Assembly: GCF_030519355.1 (NCBI RefSeq)
Contig: NZ_JAUMKC010000015.1
Coordinates: 78,822 to 142,821, forward strand
DNA length: 64,000 nucleotides
Reading direction: 5' to 3'
From: Mucilaginibacter sp. L3T2-6
Lineage (GTDB): Bacteria; Bacteroidota; Bacteroidia; Sphingobacteriales; Sphingobacteriaceae
Each line of letters starts with the position of its first letter. Position 1 is the first letter of the stretch. This document shows, piece after piece, positions 35,222-43,234 of the stretch. The position numbers and the translations under genes are program-made. Under the pieces are notes generated by a model, which saw nothing but the letters and a program-made list of their open reading frames with translations, was not told the origin of the DNA and did not search any database.

Positions 35222-36259
35222 TTATTTTACTTTGGAAAATACATCCGGACCTATAGGGGCACCCCAGATATTAGTTTCCCAGCCAGAGGGCATGGATGTG
35301 TTTGGCCCAATCCAGGAGTGATTGGGTTTTTGTTGATTATTAAAATAATTAACCTTATTATGTTCTACAGTACTATTTGTGCACTTTGCGCCGTTGTAAC
35401 CGGCTACATATATACCAACATTGGTAAATCGCTGCGGCCGGCCGAATATATAATTCCCCACGACTGCGTTTCTATCGCCGCCGGAAATAGCGATCCCGTA
35501 CTGCCCCGGGTCGACAAGAATATTTTTTAATGCAATTTGATAAGAACCTCCGCTGTCGCCCAGCATTATTCCACCACCGCTCTTGCTTGGTCCGCCGCCT
35601 CTTATGCGATTACCTTCTACCATAATAGCACTTTCGGCGGTACCATTACTTTTATAAAGACTAATAGCATCCTCGGGGTTACTTTTTCCTGCTATATTTT
35701 CACATTTATTGAAGCAAATTTCATTGCCGGCTCCGTTTACTTTGTCAAACTGGACGCATTGCCCCCGCGGATAAGGGCCTTGCATGTTAAGGAAGGAATT
35801 ATTGTTAACTACGATTCTTCCACGCCGTATATCCACAGCATACACTCCTGTGCTTACATTAGCAAAATAATTGAATCGGATATCAATATTATAACAGCCA
35901 TATAAACTAATACCAGTTTCCGAAGAAGAAGTGAGTTTGTTATGTAAAATCTTAATATTGTAACAATTATACAATACAATACATGAAACCCGTCCGCCGG
36001 CAATGTTTTGATTAGCTATAGTGAGATCGTGTGCCCCATAAAGGCGAATTACTTTCGATTTGTGGCGGGGATTATGATGAGTAGCGGCGTAGGTTGGCCG
36101 GTCGGATATAAGAGGCACCCTACCTTTTTTTTCGAAATCTATTTGCTTGCAGAATCTATTTGCGTCAGGTAAAAAAAAGAAGACACTCCCCGCAATAATT
36201 AAAATAAGGACGAGCAAACACGATATTTTTCCTTTTTTTAGCCGGACTAACTTTTGCAT
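35222..36259 (-). CDS. Right-handed parallel beta-helix protein, membrane-anchored
   Basis: 345 residues. An N-terminal hydrophobic helix (about 13-31, LLVLILIIAGSVFFFL) has no lipobox, so it is an uncleaved anchor or Sec signal, unlike its lipoprotein relatives. The beta-helix shares NMQGPYPRGQCVQF, NPEDAISLY and GGGIMLGDSGGSYQIA with its neighbours. It is 268 bp upstream of the 33907-34953 gene on the same strand. It may bind or modify the polysaccharide made by the nearby locus. Confidence 0.85.
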   Translation of the reverse strand: MQKLVRLKKGKISCLLVLILIIAGSVFFFLPDANRFCKQIDFEKKGRVPLISDRPTYAATHHNPRHKSKVIRLYGAHDLTIANQNIAGGRVSCIVLYNCYNIKILHNKLTSSSETGISLYGCYNIDIRFNYFANVSTGVYAVDIRRGRIVVNNNSFLNMQGPYPRGQCVQFDKVNGAGNEICFNKCENIAGKSNPEDAISLYKSNGTAESAIMVEGNRIRGGGPSKSGGGIMLGDSGGSYQIALKNILVDPGQYGIAISGGDRNAVVGNYIFGRPQRFTNVGIYVAGYNGAKCTNSTVEHNKVNYFNNQQKPNHSWIGPNTSMPSGWETNIWGAPIGPDVFSKVK

Positions 36260-36672
36260 TGAACCGGATATAACAAATTACTTCTCAGCTGCATTAAATG
36301 ACCTCAATATATTAGATAATCGATATTACACTTACTATCAAAACTTTCCAGTTTTGGGGACGCATACCGGGGTAAGCACACTGCCCCTTTTGAAAGCAAT
36401 GTAAATATTATCTTCCTGAAGGAAATAATTTTTTATAACACATCTTCTGTTATTAACTCATACTAACTCCGCACTTGTATTTTTATGCGCATCTTATAAG
36501 TATCCTCAGGACAATTTATCTTAACTTTCCTCTTTTAAGGCAAGTGCTTAATATTAAGTTAATTTATATTACCTTAGTTTCTCTTGAAAATAAAAAAAAT
36601 AATTTTAGAGAAATAAAACAATTTTAAATTACATTTGTATCGATAAATTTTTGATAAACTTAAATGTAATTT
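36260..36672. other. AT-rich intergenic region between divergent beta-helix genes
   Basis: 413 bp, strongly A/T-rich near 36520-36670, between start codons of the minus-strand gene at 36259 and the plus-strand gene at 36673. It likely holds both promoters. No gene or clear operator seen. Confidence 0.5.
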
Positions 36673-38598
36673 ATGAGAAGAAAATGCGTGTTTCTATTTG
36701 TTGCGGTTTTAGCCACCTATTCCTGCTCCAAAAACCAGATTGAACCTAAATCTAATCCTCAATCCAATTCGCTTAAGTCCATCCAGTTTCCCTCAATGAC
36801 CCAGTCTTTTAATGCAACGTCTTACACGCAATCGAAGGTGATTAATCTAGACGGTGTGCATGACATTACCATCAGTGGTAAAGCAATAACAGGCGGGTCA
36901 GTTCCGGCTATCACCTTGAGCAATTGCTACAACGTACACATTACTCAAAACTCTTTAACCAATTCTACCGAGGTAGGTATTCATCTGTATCATTGCTACA
37001 ACATTACAGTAGACTATAATTATATCGCTAATGTATCAACCGGCGTATATGTGGATCACCCGACAGGGGGAGGAACCGTTGTAGACAATAACCAAATGTT
37101 GAACATGCAGGGCCCTTTTCCCCGCGGGCAATTTGTACAATTTAATAACGTAAAAGGCGCGGGTAATGAAATTAAATACAATAAACTCCAAAACATATTG
37201 GGGCAAAGCTCCAGCCAGGAAGCAATAAATCTGTATATGTCAAACGGCACGCCGTCTAGCCCTATCCAGGTTGTTGGTAACTGGATTAAGGGTGGCGGCC
37301 CCAATTCGGCCAGTGGCGGTATCCAGTTAGGCGACACCGGAGGTTCATATCAGGTTGCATCGGGCAATATTATGGTTGATCCCGGACAAATGGGGCTATC
37401 AATTTCCGGTGGCGATCATATTTCTTTTATAAACAACACAGTTTACGCCAAAGCGCAATACTTTACCAACGTAGGTGTTGTAGTTTGGGGACAAGCCGGG
37501 TCGAAAGTTACAAATGCAACCGTCAGCGGAAACAAAATAAATTTTAAAAATTCTGCGAATTCCCAAAATGACAATTGGATAGCTTCAGGAAATCCAACAC
37601 CTGCCGGATGGGGGAACAATTCGTGGGGGGCAAACATTAGCTCTGCCATATTGCCCTCTAACCTGATATCGTCATCCGCAGCTACATCGCCCTTGCAAGC
37701 CAGCAGCAGCGGGACAGTATCAAACACACAACAAGCGTCCACAGGCACAACTTCGGCGCCAATCGTGATGACCGGCAAAAACAATGTTACCATAAAAGGA
37801 TTGACCATCAGCGGAGGCAGTTCTCCTTGTATCAAATTAGCAAATTGCACCAATGTTTACATAACACTTTGTAACCTTAAAAATTCAACCAACGTAGGCA
37901 TCGAGCTGGATAACTGCACTAATGTAACGATCGAAAAAAACAATATTTTCAACGTTGCTGCCGGAATAGTAGCCAAAAATTGTCCATCTGGCGGTATCAG
38001 TATTTATTCTAACCAAATGCTGAACATGCAGGGTTCAGTTTCCGGCGGGGCGTTTGTTCAATTTGTAAAAGTAAATGGCAGTAACAATAATATCAGTTAC
38101 AATAAACTTCAGAATATTCTAGGCAGCAGTGATTCGCAAAACGAAATTGACTTGGTTAGCAGTAACGGTACATCTGCTAATCCAATAACTATAGATGGAA
38201 ACTGGATAAGAGGAGGCGGACCAAACAGTTCTGGCGGTGGTATTTGCCTGGGAAATAACGGCGGATCATACCAACTGGCCACCAATAATGTGCTTGCCGA
38301 CCCGGGGCAATTTGGCCTGGCAATAATTGGCGGCAACCATATGTCGCTTACCAATAACACCGTTTATGGAAAACAGCAGTCGTTCACTAATGTGGGCATC
38401 TTTGTCTGGGGTCAAAACGGTGCTGCCGTTTCAAGCAGCGTAATAAGCGGTAACAAAGTTAATTTTACCAACAAGAGTAACAATAAAAACCCTAACTGGC
38501 TGGCAGATGGTCAATCCATACCATCTGGCTGGAGTACTAATGATTGGGAATCCAACATTGATGAGTCGGTATTGCCAACAAGTATCGTATCTATTTGA
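36673..38598 (+). CDS. Duplicated beta-helix lipoprotein (two tandem units)
   Basis: 641 residues. The lipoprotein signal ends LATYSC-SKNQ (Cys at about 18). Two complete beta-helix units follow, about 40-330 and 365-641, joined by a Ser/Thr-rich linker. Both hold the same block order: N-x-x-LNMQG, FVQF, NKLQNILG, GGGP, GGSYQ, DPGQ and FTNVG. The second unit lacks the PFPRGQ motif, reading SVSGGAF instead. An internal duplication of the neighbouring single-unit genes is the simplest origin. Expected on the outer membrane or cell surface. Confidence 0.88.
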   Translation: MRRKCVFLFVAVLATYSCSKNQIEPKSNPQSNSLKSIQFPSMTQSFNATSYTQSKVINLDGVHDITISGKAITGGSVPAITLSNCYNVHITQNSLTNSTEVGIHLYHCYNITVDYNYIANVSTGVYVDHPTGGGTVVDNNQMLNMQGPFPRGQFVQFNNVKGAGNEIKYNKLQNILGQSSSQEAINLYMSNGTPSSPIQVVGNWIKGGGPNSASGGIQLGDTGGSYQVASGNIMVDPGQMGLSISGGDHISFINNTVYAKAQYFTNVGVVVWGQAGSKVTNATVSGNKINFKNSANSQNDNWIASGNPTPAGWGNNSWGANISSAILPSNLISSSAATSPLQASSSGTVSNTQQASTGTTSAPIVMTGKNNVTIKGLTISGGSSPCIKLANCTNVYITLCNLKNSTNVGIELDNCTNVTIEKNNIFNVAAGIVAKNCPSGGISIYSNQMLNMQGSVSGGAFVQFVKVNGSNNNISYNKLQNILGSSDSQNEIDLVSSNGTSANPITIDGNWIRGGGPNSSGGGICLGNNGGSYQLATNNVLADPGQFGLAIIGGNHMSLTNNTVYGKQQSFTNVGIFVWGQNGAAVSSSVISGNKVNFTNKSNNKNPNWLADGQSIPSGWSTNDWESNIDESVLPTSIVSI

Positions 38599-38645
38599 TT
38601 CCTTTCTGCATCCGCAGGTAAACGTATAAATAAGCAGATAATCAG

Positions 38646-38675
38646 GAAGCCGGGCGCATGCCCGGCTTCTTTTTC
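38646..38675 (+). terminator. Strong rho-independent terminator
   Basis: A perfect 10-bp stem (38646-38655 and 38660-38669) with a 4-nt loop is followed by five Ts, 48 bp after the stop of the duplicated beta-helix gene. Confidence 0.9.
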
Positions 38676-39076
38676 ATAAACATTAACCTGAAAACCTCCA
38701 CCTCACATATAAATTACCCTTTTGGTGTAAAAACTATATTTGCAATCAGCCCTAGCTAACGTGTCGTATTATGCAAAGCGTGCTTATACTACCGGGTAAT
38801 TATACATATGAAAGGCTATATATAATGAGTACACCATCTTGAAAGCAACGGCACTCAACAGCCATTCTTCACGCCGCCTTTTATCCTTAACCCGAAGATG
38901 GCCTCTTCCCTTCTAAACTTTCGTCGAATAATTAAATTTCATGAAATTGAAATAATATATTTAAATTTAAATTAATTTTAAAATTATTCATTTTCATTAG
39001 TATTAAATAATGGTCACCATTTCCGGTTTTTTGAACATTTATACTTTAGTCTCCGTATAACATAGACCCAATTTAT
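38676..39076. other. Intergenic region without a recognisable gene
   Basis: 401 bp between the terminator and a small membrane-protein gene. It is AT-rich from about 38930. A short dyad, AATGG-TCA-CCATT, lies at about 39007-39019, but I see no function for it. Confidence 0.4.
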
Positions 39077-39250
39077 ATGAGCAAAATTTTAATGTTGAAA
39101 ATTATTTTTAAAGTGCTGGTAGCCGCCATGCTGATCATCGCTTTCATAATTGTTTTTCTGCGGTATCCGGTCATCACGTTGTCGGTTTTAGCCGTATCCT
39201 GGTTTATTTTAATGCTTCACCTTGATCCGCCTGCCCATTGGGATCAATAG
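39077..39250 (+). CDS. Small two-helix membrane protein
   Basis: 57 residues starting MSKILMLKIIFKVLV. Two hydrophobic helices (about 9-27 and 30-47, the second PVITLSVLAVSWFILML) and a short polar tail HLDPPAHWDQ. I do not recognise it. An ATG start, a clean stop and two good membrane helices favour a real gene over chance, but at this length that is not certain. It sits alone between a terminator and the EPS promoter region. Confidence 0.5.
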   Translation: MSKILMLKIIFKVLVAAMLIIAFIIVFLRYPVITLSVLAVSWFILMLHLDPPAHWDQ

Positions 39251-39683
39251 CCTTTATTGGCCAACAGCCACGCTTTCCATTGAAATTCATTTCCTTATAA
39301 GCTTTTTTTTCAATACCTGACCACTACAAGGTAACGGACGCATAACCGCTGTGCATCGACGTCTTATCTTCGCATCGTTATATTCCCTTCATAACATTCC
39401 GGTGTTGAAAAGCCCCCCCTTCCTTATATAATTCCGGCTGCTTCTGCTCATCAAAACCACTTCGGATCACTCTCGAATTTTGTGGAACGTCTTTTGTAGA
39501 CCTGCGTTCTGTAATTGATTTTTTATAAATAAATTAATATTAAAGAATATAAATTTCTATTTAATAAATTAAATTTATTTTAATACAAGATAAGACTGCA
39601 AAAAGTGTAATCAGGAGGTTACCATAAGATAAAATAGAAATTAATTACACTGAAATTAAACAACGTAATCTACCATAGCTACC
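39251..39683. other. Leader and promoter region of the EPS locus
   Basis: 433 bp, increasingly AT-rich towards 39683. No gene seen. It must carry the promoter of the EPS operon that begins at 39684, but no consensus or operator stands out. Confidence 0.45.
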
Positions 39684-40451
39684 ATGTATTATCAACCAAA
39701 CTCCTTTATGGGTTATAACTTATTTAGCGGCAACTTAAATGGCATACCAGAGTCCGGTAAAACAGTTATTAATACCATTAACCAGTACTCTTTCTGTGTC
39801 GCAGAACGCGATGACACTTTCAAGAAAGCGCTTAAAAGCTCTGATATCCTTTTACCTGATGGCATCGGGATCGTAGCAGCGGTGAAAAGTATTACTGGCT
39901 ACAATTTGAAAAAAATATCAGGTACAGAGCTTCATGAGAATCTTTTGAAACGGATGAACGCCCAAAACGGAAGATGTTTCTATCTGGGGTCAAACGAAAA
40001 TACTTTGAGCAAAATAAAAAACAGGCTTACCGCCGAATACCCCAATATCATCTTTGAAACGTTTTCTCCAAGTTATAAAGCTGAATTCAGTGATGAAGAA
40101 AACAGCGAAATGATTTCGGCAATAAACTCATTTAAACCAGACGTATTGTTTGTGGGTATGACTGCTCCCAAACAAGAAAAATGGATAATGGCGCATAAAA
40201 ACGAAATAGATGCAAAAATTATTTGCGCTATCGGTGCAGTGTTCGATTTTTTCGCTGGAACGATTAAAAGGCCGTCTCAGTTCTGGATTAATCTTGGGCT
40301 TGAATGGTTTATCCGCTTATGTAAAGAACCCAGGCGAATGTGGGTAAGATATGTTTATTACGGGCCTATTTTCGTATGGGCATTAGTGAAAGAAAAACTT
40401 ACAGCTGACTTAAATGATTTGCCGCTGGCATATAGCGAAGAGACGAAATAA
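39684..40451 (+). CDS. WecG/TagA/CpsF family glycosyltransferase (GT26)
   Basis: 255 residues. Family markers: SDILLPDGIGIVAAVK (Asp of the active site), ISGTELHENLL, CFYLGS, FVGMTAPKQEKWI and the C-terminal RPSQFWINLGLEWFIRLCKE. These enzymes add ManNAc-like or other sugars to an undecaprenyl-PP-linked primer at the inner membrane. Here it is the first gene of the EPS operon, 71 bp before the initiating transferase, so it probably adds the second sugar. Confidence 0.92.
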   Translation: MYYQPNSFMGYNLFSGNLNGIPESGKTVINTINQYSFCVAERDDTFKKALKSSDILLPDGIGIVAAVKSITGYNLKKISGTELHENLLKRMNAQNGRCFYLGSNENTLSKIKNRLTAEYPNIIFETFSPSYKAEFSDEENSEMISAINSFKPDVLFVGMTAPKQEKWIMAHKNEIDAKIICAIGAVFDFFAGTIKRPSQFWINLGLEWFIRLCKEPRRMWVRYVYYGPIFVWALVKEKLTADLNDLPLAYSEETK

Positions 40452-40522
40452 GCTGCCGGGAATCGTCTAATATTAAAAATTATGGTAAATATTTAGTTCA
40501 AAAAGTCTTAGACTATACTGTC

Positions 40523-41899
40523 ATGAATCCGAAAAATAAAAGTTTGCAAAAATCCTTTTTAGCACTTGCAGACCTTGTCGCATTAAATATCATAAATCTC
40601 GCTCTGCTATTTCACTTAAACAAGCAAACTACAGATTTTTACCTATTTACAATATTTTGTATCTCGTCCAACCTGGTATGGATGGTCTGTTCTTATTCAT
40701 CTTCAATGTATCAGAACAATAAGCTATCAAACTTTCGGCGACTGGCCACAAAAACTATGGGCGCCTTTATTTTTTACAACTGCTTTCTCATCATCTTTGC
40801 TTATTTCGCGCTGCATAAATTCACAAATACTTACATCATTTTCGATCAACTTGGCCTTGCCTCATTTCTGTTCATAAGTCGCTTATCATATATCTTGTTT
40901 ATGAACTATCTTTTAAACACCAGTGAATACAAGAAGAAGATAGCATTTATAGGCTCCAATAAAAATGTAACGAGACTTATTGAGTATTTCAGAGAAAATC
41001 ACGGTTCAACCGTTATTGCCGGCATTTTCGGTGAAACCTGCGGTCAAAATCAAAGCATACCGCTACTGGGTACGATCAATGATTGTGTAAAGTATGCAAT
41101 TGATAACAAAATCAACGAAATTTATTCCACGTTATCGCCAACGGCACATCCTGCGCTCTACCAACTTGCCGAAACCGCTGAAAGGTCTTTTATACGGTTC
41201 AAATTTGTACCCGATTTGACTGAATTTGCCGGACATGCCGGCCGGGTCGAATTTATCGAGGACACCCCCGTAATATCTTTGAGAAATGAGCCATTAGCTG
41301 ATGTGTCCGGTCAAATCGCAAAACGATTATTCGACATAATATTTTCCAGCCTGGTGACCATATTTATACTTTCCTGGCTTCTCCCGATTCTTGCGATATT
41401 GATCAAGCTCGACTCAAAAGGACCGGTGTTTTTTACGCAGCTTCGATCCGGAAAAAACAATATTCCCTTTAAAGTACTGAAATTAAGGACGCTGAAAGTA
41501 AATTCAGATGCAGATAGCCTACAGGTTACCCGCGGCGACAAAAGAATCACAAAGCTTGGCGCTTTCCTGCGGAAAACAAACCTTGATGAGTTGCCCCAAT
41601 TTCTGAATGTATTGGCTGGCGATATGTCGGTAGTTGGTTCTCGCCCGCACATGTTAAAACACACACTGGAATATTCACAACTCTTTGATAACTACATGCT
41701 CCGTCATTACACAAAACCAGGAATTACCGGCTGGGCGCAGGTAAATGGGTACAGGGGCGAGATTAAAGAGGCAGAGCAACTAAAAAAACGTGTTGAATAT
41801 GATTTGTGGTACGCCGAGAATTGGAATTTATGGCTTGACATTAAAATCATCTACCTCACGGCATTTAAAACGCTGGTTGGCGACGAGAATGCATTTTAA
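40523..41899 (+). CDS. Undecaprenyl-phosphate sugar-1-phosphate transferase (initiating)
   Basis: 458 residues of the WcaJ/WbaP class. Four N-terminal membrane helices (about 12-120), a cytosolic nucleotide-binding-like domain (about 135-240), a further helix (KRLFDIIFSSLVTIFIL) and the catalytic bacterial sugar transferase domain (Pfam PF02397). The latter holds KGPVFFTQLRSGKN, FKVLKLRTL, DELPQFLNVLAGDMSVVGSRP and KPGITGWAQVNGYRGE. It transfers a hexose-1-phosphate to undecaprenyl phosphate and starts each repeat unit. Confidence 0.93.
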   Translation: MNPKNKSLQKSFLALADLVALNIINLALLFHLNKQTTDFYLFTIFCISSNLVWMVCSYSSSMYQNNKLSNFRRLATKTMGAFIFYNCFLIIFAYFALHKFTNTYIIFDQLGLASFLFISRLSYILFMNYLLNTSEYKKKIAFIGSNKNVTRLIEYFRENHGSTVIAGIFGETCGQNQSIPLLGTINDCVKYAIDNKINEIYSTLSPTAHPALYQLAETAERSFIRFKFVPDLTEFAGHAGRVEFIEDTPVISLRNEPLADVSGQIAKRLFDIIFSSLVTIFILSWLLPILAILIKLDSKGPVFFTQLRSGKNNIPFKVLKLRTLKVNSDADSLQVTRGDKRITKLGAFLRKTNLDELPQFLNVLAGDMSVVGSRPHMLKHTLEYSQLFDNYMLRHYTKPGITGWAQVNGYRGEIKEAEQLKKRVEYDLWYAENWNLWLDIKIIYLTAFKTLVGDENAF

Positions 41900-42061
41900 T
41901 AGCAGACTGTAACTCTATCCAACACCTTACGTCACGAATAATTCCGGCTGACTTTCATAATATTATTTAGTCGCCGTTAAAACAATTACTTAATTATTCA
42001 GGTATATGTCTTATCTGTAAACAAATTTATTTCATCGAAAAAAAAATTACATCAATTAAAA

Positions 42062-43177
42062 ATGAGCAAAGTAGCATTAATCACAGGTATTACCGGGCAG
42101 GACGGCGCCTATTTGGCTGAATACCTACTGCAAAAAGGGTACATAGTACACGGCGTAAAAAGACGAAGTTCCCTATTTAATACCGACAGGATTGACCACT
42201 TATACGAAGACCCGCATGAGTTGAACCGGAATTTCATTTTGCATTTTGGGGACTTATCCGATTCCACCAATCTTATAAGAATAGTACAACAAGTGCAGCC
42301 TGATGAAATATATAATTTGGGGGCAATGTCTCATGTTAAAGTGAGTTTCGATACCCCCGAATACACAGCGAACGTAGATGGTGTGGGTACGCTGCGTATT
42401 CTCGAAGCGGTGAGGATTCTGGGCTTGGCCAAAAAAACAAAAATATACCAGGCATCTACTTCTGAACTTTACGGCCTGGTGCAAGCTGTTCCACAAAGCG
42501 AAACAACACCATTTTATCCCCGATCGCCATATGCGGTAGCAAAACTTTATGGTTATTGGATCACTGTAAATTACAGGGAAGCCTATGGTCTGTTTGCATG
42601 TAACGGTATTTTGTTTAACCACGAAAGCCCGCTACGCGGAGAAACATTCGTCACCCGAAAAATCACGCGGGGCGCAGCCAAAATAGCAATGGGCTTACAA
42701 GATAAGCTTTACCTGGGCAACCTGGATGCCAAACGCGACTGGGGCCATGCTAAAGACTACGTGGAAGCTATGCATTTAATATTGCAGCAGGATAAGCCGG
42801 AGGATTTTGTTATTGCAACAGGTATTACAACTACCGTAAGGGAATTTGTAAAGTTGGCGTTTGAGGTACTGGGAATCGCTATTGAATTCAAAGGTGAAGG
42901 ATTAGCCGAAAAGGGATATATAAGTTATTGCAGCAATCCTGATTATTTGCTGCCTGAAGGCACAGAGGTAGTTTGTGTAGACAGTAAGTATTTCCGCCCG
43001 ACAGAGGTTGACCTTTTGATAGGCGATCCTACAAAATGTCAGCAAAAATTAGGCTGGAAACCCAAGTATGATTTGAAAGGCTTAGTAAATGAAATGGTGA
43101 ATGCGGATGTTGAGCTGTTTGAAAGAGAAAAATTGTTAAAAGATTCGGGCTTTCTTATTAAAAATCAATACGAGTAG
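42062..43177 (+). CDS. gmd: GDP-mannose 4,6-dehydratase
   Basis: 371 residues, typical Gmd. NAD(P)-binding GITGQDGAYLAEYLL, the YxxxK catalytic pair in YAVAKLYGYW, NHESPLRGETFVTRKI and RDWGHAKDYVEAM are all family marks. It makes GDP-4-keto-6-deoxymannose in the cytoplasm. No GDP-fucose synthase or reductase gene is visible nearby, so the final sugar (fucose, rhamnose, or an amino sugar such as perosamine) cannot be told. It stands 162 bp after the preceding gene and 57 bp before the adenylating enzyme. Confidence 0.96.
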   Translation: MSKVALITGITGQDGAYLAEYLLQKGYIVHGVKRRSSLFNTDRIDHLYEDPHELNRNFILHFGDLSDSTNLIRIVQQVQPDEIYNLGAMSHVKVSFDTPEYTANVDGVGTLRILEAVRILGLAKKTKIYQASTSELYGLVQAVPQSETTPFYPRSPYAVAKLYGYWITVNYREAYGLFACNGILFNHESPLRGETFVTRKITRGAAKIAMGLQDKLYLGNLDAKRDWGHAKDYVEAMHLILQQDKPEDFVIATGITTTVREFVKLAFEVLGIAIEFKGEGLAEKGYISYCSNPDYLLPEGTEVVCVDSKYFRPTEVDLLIGDPTKCQQKLGWKPKYDLKGLVNEMVNADVELFEREKLLKDSGFLIKNQYE

Positions 43178-43234
43178 TTAAAAACAGACCCTCAAAAACA
43201 TCCTTCTGCAATTAGTACATTATTATTTACACGC

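Noticed and set aside
33907..38598. NosD-like function (copper insertion for nitrous oxide reductase) for the beta-helix proteins
   Set aside because: Only the generic parallel beta-helix repeat is shared, and no nos genes are present.
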